This document shows, piece by piece, positions 30,873 through 40,499 of a stretch of 64,000 nt of DNA. The notes beneath the pieces were generated by a model. That model was not told where the DNA came from and ran no database searches. It was given only the letters and a program-made list of their open reading frames with translations. The position numbers and the translations under genes are program-made. The DNA is taken from the NCBI GenBank assembly GCA_001899175.1, contig MKVH01000024.1, positions 682,001 through 746,000 on the forward strand. The letters are read 5' to 3'. This DNA comes from Candidatus Kapaibacterium thiocyanatum (GTDB taxonomy: Bacteria > Bacteroidota > Ignavibacteria > Kapaibacteriales > Kapaibacteriaceae). Position 1 is the stretch's first letter, and each line of letters begins with the position of its first letter.

Positions 30873-32678
30873 ATGAATCAAGCTTCTCCTCCTGTCATTC
30901 TCGATGAGCTGCGCATGGCGCGGGGGATCTCTCGCCGCGTCGAAATCTATCTGCAGGCATGCCGTGAGATACAGTACGAACGTCCGCACGAAGCGTTCGG
31001 CTATGCGATCAAGGCACAGAAGGAAGCGCGGAAGGGGCGCTTGAAGGAGCGTGAAGTCCATGCCTTGCGAATGGGGGGGATATGTCAATACGCTGCGCAT
31101 GACTATGAAGGCGCCCTTTCGACGTTCAATACGGCGCACGACCGGTATATGCGCCTGAAGGATCGTAGTGGTCTTGCACGTTGTCAACAGAACATCGGGC
31201 TTGCATTACGGGGCCTCGGAAGGAACGAAGAAGCCCTCAGGTTCTATCGTATGAGTGAGCAGTCCTTGCGGGTGTTACAGGACGATTCGGTGCTGATGCA
31301 CGTACTCGTCAACATCGGTTCGACGAGCACTGCGCTGAATCAGCCGTCATCGGCCTTGCAGGCATACTCCGAATGTCTCGCCATTTCCGAACGTCTCGAC
31401 GACGGACCGATGCGGGCGCGTGTGATGGGCAACATCGCCGATGTCTACATCAACATCGACGACAGCGAGCGTGGTATCGAATGGTCCCGCCGCAGTCTCG
31501 ACCTGCACCGTATCAACAATGACATGATGGGAGTCGGCTTCACGTTGACGAATCTCGGACGCGTCTATCAGTCGATGAACGATCACGACTCGGCGCTGGC
31601 TCATTTCACGGAGAGCATCGCCGTGATGTCGCAGATCGGATATGCCGAAGGCAAGGCGAACTCCATGCTCTATCTCAGTCAGCTGTATCTCGAAGGTGGT
31701 CTGTACACACAGGCCTGGGAGTTCGCGGAGCATGCCAGGCGTCTCTTCGTCGAGACGCACGATGTCGATCGGCAGATCCTCGCGTCGATCACACTGGGAG
31801 AGGTGGAGTTGCGACGGAAGAAGTATCCGTCCGCAGCGCGAATCTTCAAGGAAGCCGCGACTGCGGGAAAGAGGACGGATAACTACGCGCTGCATATCGA
31901 TATCGAGCGCAACCGCGCGGAGCTCGCGATACTCGAAGAACGATGGGATGCGGCGATCAGACACCTCAAGGCCGCACTCGCCATCGCCTCCGCCAATGCC
32001 ACGTTGAACGGAGAGGCGGAAGCGCATCGGCTCCTTGCCCATGTCTACGAACGGACCGATCTCCATCCCAAGGCACTCCATCATCTCCGCAGGTGGCATG
32101 AGTGCAAACTGGAGATCGACAGCCAGATACATGCGCGTCACAGCCAGGCCCTGCAGTTGCGTCTGGAGGTGGAGCGGGCCGAGCGTGAACGCCAGGTCGT
32201 CCAGATGCAGAACGAACGGTTGCAGTTCGACCTCGTGAGCAAGACGCGCGAGCTCAACACGTCGGCAATGGCCGTGGCGCAGAAGAACGAGTTGTTGACA
32301 AGTATCGCGGACGAGGTCCGTACCATTCTGGAGATGGGGCCAGGACAGCGGGCCAATCCGCTCAAGGATCTGCTTCGCCGTATCGAAGCCCACAAGAGAA
32401 CGGGCGAGGACTGGCGGAATCTCAACGAGCAGTTGCACGACGTCCACGATGCCTTCTTCCGTGAGCTTACCACGCTGTGCCCGACGCTCACGCCGAGCGA
32501 GTTGAAGACGGCCAGTCTGCTCAAGCTCAACCTTTCATCGAAGGAAATCGCCGACATTCTCACGGTCTCCGTCGCGAGCGTGGAGATCTATCGACACAGG
32601 CTGCGCAGGAAGCTCCAGATACCGCATGGTACGGGGCTCACGGCATTCTTCCAGCAGATAGGAGCGGGTGAGCAGTAA
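30873..32678 (+). CDS. TPR-repeat regulator with C-terminal LuxR-type helix-turn-helix
   Basis: 601 residues. About ten TPR units fill residues 40-420 (e.g. QNIGLALRGLGRNEEALRFY, GFTLTNLGRVYQSMNDHDSA), then a coiled coil (about 430-480), then a GerE/LuxR HTH at about 545-590 (LTPSELKTASLLKLNLSSKE, VSVASVEIYRHRLRRKL). This design is common for Bacteroidota cytoplasmic regulators; unlike many it has no membrane helix. The two VIT/vWA genes downstream on the same strand are possible targets. Confidence 0.88.
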   Translation: MNQASPPVILDELRMARGISRRVEIYLQACREIQYERPHEAFGYAIKAQKEARKGRLKEREVHALRMGGICQYAAHDYEGALSTFNTAHDRYMRLKDRSGLARCQQNIGLALRGLGRNEEALRFYRMSEQSLRVLQDDSVLMHVLVNIGSTSTALNQPSSALQAYSECLAISERLDDGPMRARVMGNIADVYINIDDSERGIEWSRRSLDLHRINNDMMGVGFTLTNLGRVYQSMNDHDSALAHFTESIAVMSQIGYAEGKANSMLYLSQLYLEGGLYTQAWEFAEHARRLFVETHDVDRQILASITLGEVELRRKKYPSAARIFKEAATAGKRTDNYALHIDIERNRAELAILEERWDAAIRHLKAALAIASANATLNGEAEAHRLLAHVYERTDLHPKALHHLRRWHECKLEIDSQIHARHSQALQLRLEVERAERERQVVQMQNERLQFDLVSKTRELNTSAMAVAQKNELLTSIADEVRTILEMGPGQRANPLKDLLRRIEAHKRTGEDWRNLNEQLHDVHDAFFRELTTLCPTLTPSELKTASLLKLNLSSKEIADILTVSVASVEIYRHRLRRKLQIPHGTGLTAFFQQIGAGEQ

Positions 32679-32758
32679 AGGTTTTGCTAAGGTGCGCTGC
32701 AACTCCATGACGTGTAGGTTGCCTCCGTTGGTAATACGATCTATACCACGGAGGGTTC

Positions 32759-34843
32759 ATGTACTATCGAAGTCTACTTGCTGCGGTGCTCTTCATGGCG
32801 CTTTCCACCCAGGCGGGAGCAGTCGGATCTCTTTTCGTTCGACCGCTCAATTCGTCGAGCACGTATGCCAATGCCGAGATACGCAGTTACGATGCGAAGG
32901 TGACGATCCAGGATCACATCGCCGAAACGCATGTGGATCAGGTTTTCGTCAATACGATGGGAGCTGCCGTCGAGGCGACCTTCATCTTTCCGTTACCTGC
33001 CGGTGCTGTGATCACCGATATGTACTACTGGTTCAACAGCGTACGGTACAAGGCGAGCGTCCGTGAGCGTAAGGAGGCCCAGGCGGCCTACGACGCCCAG
33101 ATACGGAGGCTGATCGATCCGGCGCTTCTGCAGGAGATCGGCGACAACGTCTTCAAACTGAATATCGCTCCGATCAATCCGAGAAGCGACGTCCGCGTCG
33201 AGATCACCTATACCGAGTTCCTCCCGTACGATGAAGGAGTGGTGTCGTACAAGCATCTTCTCAGAACGACCGGAGTCTCTCCCGTGCCGCTGCAACGCGT
33301 GAGCCTGCTCACGACGATCACCGCAGCGTCCGAGATCAGGAGCGTCACCACGTCCTTCATGAACGAAACCATGGACGGAGTCGAACGGGTGAATGCCAGG
33401 AGCTTCCGTTGCACGTTCGGGGACGAGAACTACGTTCCGACGAAGGACTACACCATCAGGATACGAGCCGAGCGCAATGGCGTCGATGTCGGTGTGCTTA
33501 CCTACGTGCCCGTCGAGGCCGATTCGTTCGGGCAGGATGCCTTCTATGCGACGTGGGTGACGTCACCCGACAGCAATGCCAGTGTCCTGCCGAGAAGCGC
33601 CGTCTTCGTCGCCGATGTCTCATCCAGTATGGAAGGGACACGCATGGAACAACTGCGTACTGCGCTCATGGCCTTCCTGGATAACCTCACGCCACAGGAC
33701 AAGTTCAACATCGTCTTCTTCAGCACCAACGTCGTTCCGTTCAGCCCCGACGTCGTCGATGCCACACCCGGAAATATCGAAGAAGCCCGCGCCTTCGTCC
33801 GGTCGCGCAGTGCGAAGGGACTGACGAATATCTCCGGTGGTCTGCGCGAAGCGCTCCGGATGACGTACGATGAAGGACGAGCGAAGGTCGTGGTCTTCCT
33901 TACGGACGGCCAGCCGTCATGGGGCGAACTGAACGAAGCGGCGATCCTGGACAGCATGGTGGCATGGAATACGCAGCGCGTGCGGCTGTTCCCGATCGGC
34001 ATCGGTGCGGAGCCGAGCGCCGGACTGCTCAACGGCATGGCGCGCGTGACGAACGGATTCGTGACGATGGTGGCATCGGACGACAGCATCGCCGTGCTCG
34101 CGGCACGGCATATCCGTCGCATCTCCCTGCCCTACATGTCGGGTCTGCATCTGTACTACGGAACGCTGGACAACTACGACATCTATCCGGAAATCCTCCC
34201 TGACGTCTACGTCGGCGGACGTGTCCTCCAGGTCGGGCGGTATCGTGCCGGCGGCCTCTATCCCGTCACGCTGACCGGCTCGACGTCCGACGTTCCGTTC
34301 ACCATCGGCAACGACGTCGTGTTCGGGGATCCTGCGCGCAGCAACAAGGCCATCGCACGACTATGGGCCAGGGAGAAGATCGATGCGTTGATCGAGGAGA
34401 TCACGCGAGTAGGTGAACGCAAGGAGCTCGTCGATGCCATCATCGATCTGAGCATCCGGTTCAACATCCTCACGAAATACACAGCCCTCTATGCCGATCC
34501 CAACGATCCCGGAGGACAGCCGACGACGATACCCGGTGAGCATGGCGAACGTCCGATCGAAACACTCAGCCTGGCCGTCTCGCCGAATCCTTCGTCCGAT
34601 GTCGTAACGGCGACGGTAACGACGACGGAACAGGCTCGTGGACGTCGTATGCGGGTTACGATCCACGATGCGCTGGGCCGTTCGATAGCGGTACTCTACG
34701 ACGATTCCGTGAAGGATCTCGTGACGAGATTGACATGGACAGTTCAGACCATCGCTGGCGGAAGGGCCGCAGCAGGCATGTACCATGCCGTCGTCGAAGT
34801 GGATGGAAACAGAACGTCGGCCTCCTTCATCATTCTTCCCTGA
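32759..34843 (+). CDS. VIT and von Willebrand A domain protein with type IX sorting signal
   Basis: 694 residues. A signal peptide ends QAGA, then a VIT domain (about 25-150, HIAETHVDQVFVNTMGAAVEA and YKASVRERKEAQAAYD), then a vWA domain (about 280-450) with an intact metal site DVSSS and FLTDGQPSWGE, and a C-terminal sorting domain (SLAVSPNPSSDVV). These resemble inter-alpha-trypsin inhibitor heavy chains. Likely a surface adhesion or matrix-binding protein. GGAGGG precedes the ATG. A second VIT/vWA gene follows 20 bases later. Confidence 0.9.
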   Translation: MYYRSLLAAVLFMALSTQAGAVGSLFVRPLNSSSTYANAEIRSYDAKVTIQDHIAETHVDQVFVNTMGAAVEATFIFPLPAGAVITDMYYWFNSVRYKASVRERKEAQAAYDAQIRRLIDPALLQEIGDNVFKLNIAPINPRSDVRVEITYTEFLPYDEGVVSYKHLLRTTGVSPVPLQRVSLLTTITAASEIRSVTTSFMNETMDGVERVNARSFRCTFGDENYVPTKDYTIRIRAERNGVDVGVLTYVPVEADSFGQDAFYATWVTSPDSNASVLPRSAVFVADVSSSMEGTRMEQLRTALMAFLDNLTPQDKFNIVFFSTNVVPFSPDVVDATPGNIEEARAFVRSRSAKGLTNISGGLREALRMTYDEGRAKVVVFLTDGQPSWGELNEAAILDSMVAWNTQRVRLFPIGIGAEPSAGLLNGMARVTNGFVTMVASDDSIAVLAARHIRRISLPYMSGLHLYYGTLDNYDIYPEILPDVYVGGRVLQVGRYRAGGLYPVTLTGSTSDVPFTIGNDVVFGDPARSNKAIARLWAREKIDALIEEITRVGERKELVDAIIDLSIRFNILTKYTALYADPNDPGGQPTTIPGEHGERPIETLSLAVSPNPSSDVVTATVTTTEQARGRRMRVTIHDALGRSIAVLYDDSVKDLVTRLTWTVQTIAGGRAAAGMYHAVVEVDGNRTSASFIILP

Positions 34844-34863
34844 TACCATACGGAGTCATGACG

Positions 34864-36897
34864 ATGAAACGATACATCATGATCCTGGTGCTCCTGCTGG
34901 GATGGAATACGATGCAGGCTTCCGGTCTGCTCGAAGTGAAGGGGCGAAGTGGACTGTGGTCGGTTCCGGACTCGGGGTTGCGGGTGCAGACGACGATCCG
35001 TGAACAGGTTGCCGTAACGACGGTACTGCAGCGCTTCCGCGTCATGAACGACGGAAGGATGCGCTACGGCTTTCCGCTGAGCGACAAGGCGACCGTGACG
35101 AGTATCAGATGGAGAACAGGTGGTACGTGGTATGCCGGGACGATGCATACATCGGATACCGTGGCGCCGAATGGCGGTGGCGGCGCCCCATCGTGGATCT
35201 TCGACGGTTTCGGCACGAGTCCGTTCATCTTTCCGTTCCGTGACTCGGCGCATGCCGGCGATACGATCGACGTCGAGCTGACCTACGTCGAACTTCTCTC
35301 CCTCACCGACGGCAGGATCACCTACGCCTTGCCGGTCATACAGGAGTCGGGCCTGGTCGACGAATGGACACTCGACATCCGAAGCGAGCGACGGATAGCG
35401 GATGCGATGGAGCATGCCGATATCGGTAACGGTTCCGACGACGTGTTCACCGACCGAACCGTCCGGATCGTCCGCCACGATGTACCGAGAGAAAAGGGCC
35501 GGATCAGTTGCGAGTTCCGACTCGAATCCGATGGATTGCGGATGAACGTCCTGAGCACCAAGCCTGCGGACGAAGACGGTTATGCCATCATGCTTGCCGA
35601 ACCTGCGTCGAGAATCGAGGATGGAGACATCCTGTCGAAGAGATTCACGTTCGTCCTCGATGTATCGGGGTCGATGAGCGGCGCCAAGATCGGTCAGGCC
35701 AGGGAAGCAGCCATCTACTGTCTTCAGCATCTCAACGTGCGGGACAAGGTTAACGTCATCACCTTCAGCAGCGCCGTGCGGCCATGGAAGACCGAACACG
35801 TCGATGCTACGCCGCAGGCCGTGGAACAAGCCATCGCCTATGTGCAGAAGGCCGAGGCCGATGGCGGGACGAATATCATGGGGGCGCTCGTCGCCGCGTT
35901 GCAGCAGTATCGGAATGCCGACGACGTGAACGTCATCGTCTTCCTCACGGATGGTCAGGCTACGGTCGATCAGCAAGCCATCGTGAATGCGAACAGGTTC
36001 CAGACGAGGATCTTCGTCTTCGGTGTGGGCGACAACGTCGACGAACCGTTGCTGACCGACCTCGCCACACGCAACAACGGGGGCATCGAGATCATCCGTA
36101 CGGTAGGAAATACGCTCGATCGTATCGCGGCATTGTATAACCATATACGGAATCCTATCGTCAAGAATCCGATACTTTCCTTTACGCCGGATGTCGTCTA
36201 CGATGTCCATCCGCTGGTCGTACCGGACGTCTACGAAGGCGAACAGATCGTACTGGCCGGACGATACAGCCAGCCGGGTGAGAACACCGTTACCGTACGC
36301 GGTACGGACACGCGTGGTCCTGTCGAGCATACCTTCGCTGCCCGACTCACGGATGACAGTACAATGAATCTCTTCGTCCCAAAGCTATGGGCACGATTCC
36401 GGATCACGGACCTTCTCGTCCTTATGGAGAAGGAAGTCAAGGACAGTGATCGATGGAAGGAATGGCGTGATGAAATCATCCGTCTCGGCCTGCGGCATGC
36501 CATCGTCACTCCTTTCACGACATATGAGGATAACGGTCAGCCGGATGATGGCAATGACGGAGGAGGCGACGATGGTGGGCAGGTCCTGAGCGTCGAGGAG
36601 CAAGGGTCGGACATCATCACGACGTCGTTCGTGTGCCGCCCGAATCCCGTTTCGACGGAGGCGACGCTTTCGCTCGTCCTGCCGGAAGGTTTCGAACGCC
36701 ACGTGACCATAGAGCTGATGGATCTTGCCGGACGGACCGTCCGGACGCTATACGAAGGTAGTCCAATGGAATCCGAATTCGTGCTCCAGTGGCAGGCCGT
36801 ACATACGGATGGTCTGCCGCTTTCGCCTGGAGTCTACTTCCTGCGTGTACGTGTCGGATCGATCGTGCATCACTTTCATGTGCACGTCGTCCGATAA
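34864..36897 (+). CDS. Second VIT/vWA protein with type IX sorting signal
   Basis: 677 residues from the ATG at 34864 (an ATG at 34858 is also possible). It has signal peptide YIMILVLLLGWNTMQAS, a diverged VIT-like region (about 20-140), a vWA domain with metal site DVSGS and FLTDGQATVDQ, an Asp/Gly-rich linker (DDGNDGGGDDGG) and a sorting domain beginning CRPNPVSTEA. Same order as the upstream gene but only partly similar, so an old duplication. Probably co-transcribed with it. Confidence 0.9.
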   Translation: MKRYIMILVLLLGWNTMQASGLLEVKGRSGLWSVPDSGLRVQTTIREQVAVTTVLQRFRVMNDGRMRYGFPLSDKATVTSIRWRTGGTWYAGTMHTSDTVAPNGGGGAPSWIFDGFGTSPFIFPFRDSAHAGDTIDVELTYVELLSLTDGRITYALPVIQESGLVDEWTLDIRSERRIADAMEHADIGNGSDDVFTDRTVRIVRHDVPREKGRISCEFRLESDGLRMNVLSTKPADEDGYAIMLAEPASRIEDGDILSKRFTFVLDVSGSMSGAKIGQAREAAIYCLQHLNVRDKVNVITFSSAVRPWKTEHVDATPQAVEQAIAYVQKAEADGGTNIMGALVAALQQYRNADDVNVIVFLTDGQATVDQQAIVNANRFQTRIFVFGVGDNVDEPLLTDLATRNNGGIEIIRTVGNTLDRIAALYNHIRNPIVKNPILSFTPDVVYDVHPLVVPDVYEGEQIVLAGRYSQPGENTVTVRGTDTRGPVEHTFAARLTDDSTMNLFVPKLWARFRITDLLVLMEKEVKDSDRWKEWRDEIIRLGLRHAIVTPFTTYEDNGQPDDGNDGGGDDGGQVLSVEEQGSDIITTSFVCRPNPVSTEATLSLVLPEGFERHVTIELMDLAGRTVRTLYEGSPMESEFVLQWQAVHTDGLPLSPGVYFLRVRVGSIVHHFHVHVVR

Positions 36898-36920
36898 CGG
36901 CATGCTCCCTGCATGATGGC

Positions 36921-36949
36921 GGGGCCATGGGTGCGAACCCGTGGCCCTG
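36921..36949. terminator. Hairpin between convergent genes
   Basis: GGGGCCATGGGT, a four-base loop and ACCCGTGGCCC form a strong stem with no clear T tract. It lies where two genes converge. Confidence 0.55.
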
Positions 36950-36976
36950 CTGTCGTTATGCCATGCCGTGGAGCGA

Positions 36977-37939
36977 TCAGGGATCCATTCTTTTCAGGAT
37001 CACCTCGGTCCCGTTCCCTTCGAAGGTGATGGTATCGTCGTCGATGACTCCCCATGTCGAACCGAGGACGTCCATGATATACTGCGGCAGGGTCCTGCCT
37101 ATGCACAGGGTCGGACATACAGCGGCCTGGGCCCATATCTGGATGCTATCGGCACTGCGCATGTGGTACGGCCATGTCGTCGTATGACAGTCGGAGCATG
37201 GAGCGATCACATACCGGTCGGTCTGGTGGAAACCTATGGCGAAGGACGATACGAGTCGTGGGTCATCGAGATGCGCTTCGATCTTCCACTGCGTTCCTCG
37301 GAGTGGCTCGGGGGCACGGAAATGACGATCGACGGAGACGACGATGAGGCGCTGTGCACGCTGGCGACTGGCCACGTCGTGAAGAGACATGGAGACCATC
37401 GTGGCTTCCGTGCTGTCCGTCGAGGAATAGGTGGACGGTCCGTTGGCTGCGAGGATCCCTGACGACATTACCTGTGCCCAGGCCGTCGAATCGCCGCGCA
37501 GCGTTCCCTGACCCGAGGCATTCACGGTCAATGTCTGGTTCTCCACGTACTTGTACATGCGGACGGCGGCCAGGCCGCCTCCGCCATATCGTTCTTCGAG
37601 GATGTAGCTCCATCCGGAGCGTACGAGGGTGACCACATGTTCCCCGTGATTCCTCATGCCGAACGATACCGAGGTATCACCGGTTGACCGAACCGCGTCG
37701 ATGACGTCAGTCAGTTGCATCGACCACGGGATGATGGTCGTATCGTGCAGATCGCCCATCGTCCGCGAATGCCACCACCCGGTATCGAGGGAGGCGATGA
37801 ATCGCGTTGCACGCGGGTTGATTTGCCGAACGAAATTGGCAGGCAAGCGGGGAGCGACGACTGGCTCGGGCTGCGCCTGAAGTGGTGGGCAGGCTATCGC
37901 CATGAAAAGGAGCAGAGCCGGAATGATGGCGTGTTTCAT
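36977..37939 (-). CDS. Secreted protein of unknown function
   Basis: 320 residues with a signal peptide MKHAIIPALLLFMAIACPPLQAQ; the Cys at residue 17 could make it a lipoprotein but the site looks more like an ordinary cleavage. The mature part is beta-rich, with two Cys pairs (APCSDCHT and AVCPTLC) near residues 245 and 275. There is no sorting domain and no family I recognise. Confidence 0.7.
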   Translation of the reverse strand: MKHAIIPALLLFMAIACPPLQAQPEPVVAPRLPANFVRQINPRATRFIASLDTGWWHSRTMGDLHDTTIIPWSMQLTDVIDAVRSTGDTSVSFGMRNHGEHVVTLVRSGWSYILEERYGGGGLAAVRMYKYVENQTLTVNASGQGTLRGDSTAWAQVMSSGILAANGPSTYSSTDSTEATMVSMSLHDVASRQRAQRLIVVSVDRHFRAPEPLRGTQWKIEAHLDDPRLVSSFAIGFHQTDRYVIAPCSDCHTTTWPYHMRSADSIQIWAQAAVCPTLCIGRTLPQYIMDVLGSTWGVIDDDTITFEGNGTEVILKRMDP

Positions 37940-38121
37940 GTGGTCTGGGAGGCATTGGGGAGGGGACGGTTACAATTCGGAGACGTGAACGGGTAGAATC
38001 TGGCTTGATACGGGCGATTTTCGTATGCTTGCATCCAAATCGTATCGATACTTAGTACGTAGTGATCATCATACTGCTACGTGATCGTTGTTATCCGTAA
38101 TTACACTCTACGAGGGTTCCG

Positions 38122-39240
38122 ATGGACTTCAAAGACCAGGTCAAGCAGCTTGGGGATAGGATCGCAAAGCTGCGGGAGAGTATCCAGACCGAAGAGGCGA
38201 CAAAGAATGCATTCATCATGCCATTCATCCAGAGTCTGGGCTATGATGTCTTCAATCCGATGGAAGTGGTTCCTGAATTCATTTCGGATATCGGGACCAA
38301 GAAAGGAGAGAAGATCGACTATGCCATCATGAAAGACGGCCAGCCGGTGATTCTTGTCGAATGCAAGCACTGGAATCAGAATCTGAATCTTCATGATGGC
38401 CAGCTTCTACGTTATTTTCATGTATCAAAGGCAAAGTTCGGAATCCTTACGAACGGCATTACCTATCGGTTCTATACGGATCTCGTAGAGCCGAACAAGA
38501 TGGATGACAAGCCATTCCTCGAGTTCCGCATCGATGAAATCAAGGACGTCCAGGTCGAGAAGCTCAAGGAATTCCACAAGAGCTACTTCGATGTCGAAAG
38601 CATCGTCAATACGGCCAGTGAGCTGAAGTACCTTGGAGAGATACGTACCATCATCCAGCGGGAGATTCAGGAGCCGTCGGACGATTTCACTCGCTATTTC
38701 GCGAGACTGGTCTATCCCTCGATGGTGACCCAGAAAGTGCTGGACCAGTTCAAGGATTTCGTACGTAAGTCGTATTCGCAGTACATCAACGATCTTATCA
38801 ACGAGCGTCTGACGATGGCGATGAACAAGTCGGCGGTCGCCGAACCCGTCGCTGAGCCGTCGGGGACGACCGGTGACGATGTACACCCCGAGAAATCCAG
38901 CATCGTTACGACACAGGAAGAACTCGAGGCTTACTACGTGGTGCGGGCTATCCTCCGATCCTCGATTCCGGCCAATCGTGTCACCCATCGTGATGCGCAG
39001 TCGTACTTCAACGTTCTGCTCGATGATACGAACCGTAAACCCCTATGCCGGTTCATCCTCAAGGAAGGCAGGCGGGTCATCATCACGTTCGACGCCGCCA
39101 AGAACGAGACACGGCACGAACTGACCAGCCTGAACGATATCTACAAGCATTCGGATGCCATTCTGGCGATGGTCGGGATATACGATAGCCCCAAGGCCAT
39201 TCCCGAGCCATCCGTCGCCCTGCCTTCCATGGCTGACTGA
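38122..39240 (+). CDS. Solitary HsdR-N-type nuclease-domain protein
   Basis: 372 residues. The N-terminal half matches the type I restriction HsdR N-terminal nuclease domain: EATKNAFIMPFIQSLGYDVF, then the PD-(D/E)xK core EKIDYAIMKDGQPVILVECK with the catalytic Asp and Glu-x-Lys about residues 55-76. There are no helicase motifs and no hsdM or hsdS nearby. The C-terminal domain (about 270-350, RDAQSYFNVLLDDTNRKPLC) is separate. Such stand-alone proteins are common and their role is unsettled; a defense function cannot be assumed. Confidence 0.85.
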   Translation: MDFKDQVKQLGDRIAKLRESIQTEEATKNAFIMPFIQSLGYDVFNPMEVVPEFISDIGTKKGEKIDYAIMKDGQPVILVECKHWNQNLNLHDGQLLRYFHVSKAKFGILTNGITYRFYTDLVEPNKMDDKPFLEFRIDEIKDVQVEKLKEFHKSYFDVESIVNTASELKYLGEIRTIIQREIQEPSDDFTRYFARLVYPSMVTQKVLDQFKDFVRKSYSQYINDLINERLTMAMNKSAVAEPVAEPSGTTGDDVHPEKSSIVTTQEELEAYYVVRAILRSSIPANRVTHRDAQSYFNVLLDDTNRKPLCRFILKEGRRVIITFDAAKNETRHELTSLNDIYKHSDAILAMVGIYDSPKAIPEPSVALPSMAD

Positions 39241-39272
39241 TCCCGAAAAGTCCAACATGCCGGCTCGGATTG

Positions 39273-39280
39273 TATTTTTG
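39273..39280 (+). promoter_or_regulatory. Promoter -7 element before ychF
   Basis: TATTTTTG matches TAnnTTTG and lies about 96 bases before the ychF start, implying a leader of about 90 nt. Confidence 0.5.
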
Positions 39281-39376
39281 CAGTTCTGTCGAAGCCGAAA
39301 CCTGCCCGGATCCCGGATCCGTGTGGGAGATCGTCGTCGATCCCGAACCTGAAATCATTCAATCCGAGCCTGATCC

Positions 39377-40471
39377 ATGGCCATTGCCTGCGGAATCGTC
39401 GGCTTGCCGAACGTCGGTAAGTCCACCCTCTTCAATGCGTTGACGTCGAACGAAGCCGAAGCCGCCAACTATCCGTTCTGCACGATCGATCCGAACGTCG
39501 GTATCGTGAACGTTCCCGATCCCCGGTTGAAGAAGCTGGTGGACGGATTCCAGACGGACAGGGAAGTGCCCACGACCGTCGAATTCGTTGACATCGCCGG
39601 CCTCGTCAAGGGAGCCTCGAAGGGCGAAGGTCTCGGCAACCAGTTCCTCGGCAACATCCGCGCCTGCGACGCCGTGGCCCACGTCGTCCGCTGCTTCAGC
39701 GACGATAACGTGGTCCACGTGCACGGCGACGTGAACCCGTTGCACGACATCGACATCATCGAAACGGAGCTCATCCTGAAGGATGTGGAATCCGTGGAGA
39801 AGCGTATGGAAGGTGTGCAGAAGAAGGTCCGTGCCAACGACAAGGATGCCAAGGAAGAATTCGAGATGCTCGATCTTCTTCAGAAGCACCTCGACGGGGG
39901 CAAGCCTGCGCGGTTGTTCGAGCGCGACGAGAAGACGGGCGCGTGGATCCGTGCCATGCAGCTCCTCACGGACAAGCCCGTGATGTATATCGCCAATACC
40001 AACGAGGAAGGCGTCAAGAACGGCAATCAGTACGTCGATGCCGTCCGCAAGCGCGCCGCCGAGGAAGGCGCCGTCGTCGTGCCCATCTGTGCGAAGATCG
40101 AATCCGAAATCGCCCTGCTGGACGAAGCCGATCGCGACCTCTTCCTTGCCGATCTGGGTATGGAAGAACCCGGACTGGATCGCGTCATCCGCGAAGCCTA
40201 TTCGCTTCTCGGCCTCATCACGTATTTCACCGCCGGAAAGAAGGAATGCCGTGCATGGACCGTCCGCAAGGGCAGCACGGCGCCACAGGCCGCAGGCGTC
40301 ATCCACACGGACTTCGAGAAGGGCTTCATCCGCGCCGAGGTCATGGCCTACGACGAATGGAATCGCCTCGGAAGCGAGCAGGCCGTGAAGGATGCGGGCC
40401 TGTATCGTGTGGAAGGCAAGGAATACATCGTCAAGGACGGTGATATCATGTATTTCCGGTTCAACGTCTGA
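39377..40471 (+). CDS. ychF: Redox-regulated P-loop ATPase YchF
   Basis: 364 residues, normal length. G1 is [16 protein letters not shown]3 is [20 protein letters not shown] and the specificity motif is NTNEE in place of NKxD, which is why YchF prefers ATP. The C-terminal TGS domain ([16 protein letters not shown]...[15 protein letters not shown]) is present. It binds ribosomes in the cytosol. Confidence 0.97.
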   Translation: MAIACGIVGLPNVGKSTLFNALTSNEAEAANYPFCTIDPNVGIVNVPDPRLKKLVDGFQTDREVPTTVEFVDIAGLVKGASKGEGLGNQFLGNIRACDAVAHVVRCFSDDNVVHVHGDVNPLHDIDIIETELILKDVESVEKRMEGVQKKVRANDKDAKEEFEMLDLLQKHLDGGKPARLFERDEKTGAWIRAMQLLTDKPVMYIANTNEEGVKNGNQYVDAVRKRAAEEGAVVVPICAKIESEIALLDEADRDLFLADLGMEEPGLDRVIREAYSLLGLITYFTAGKKECRAWTVRKGSTAPQAAGVIHTDFEKGFIRAEVMAYDEWNRLGSEQAVKDAGLYRVEGKEYIVKDGDIMYFRFNV

Positions 40472-40499
40472 TCTTCACACCTTCCGTCGGGAGGCCATG

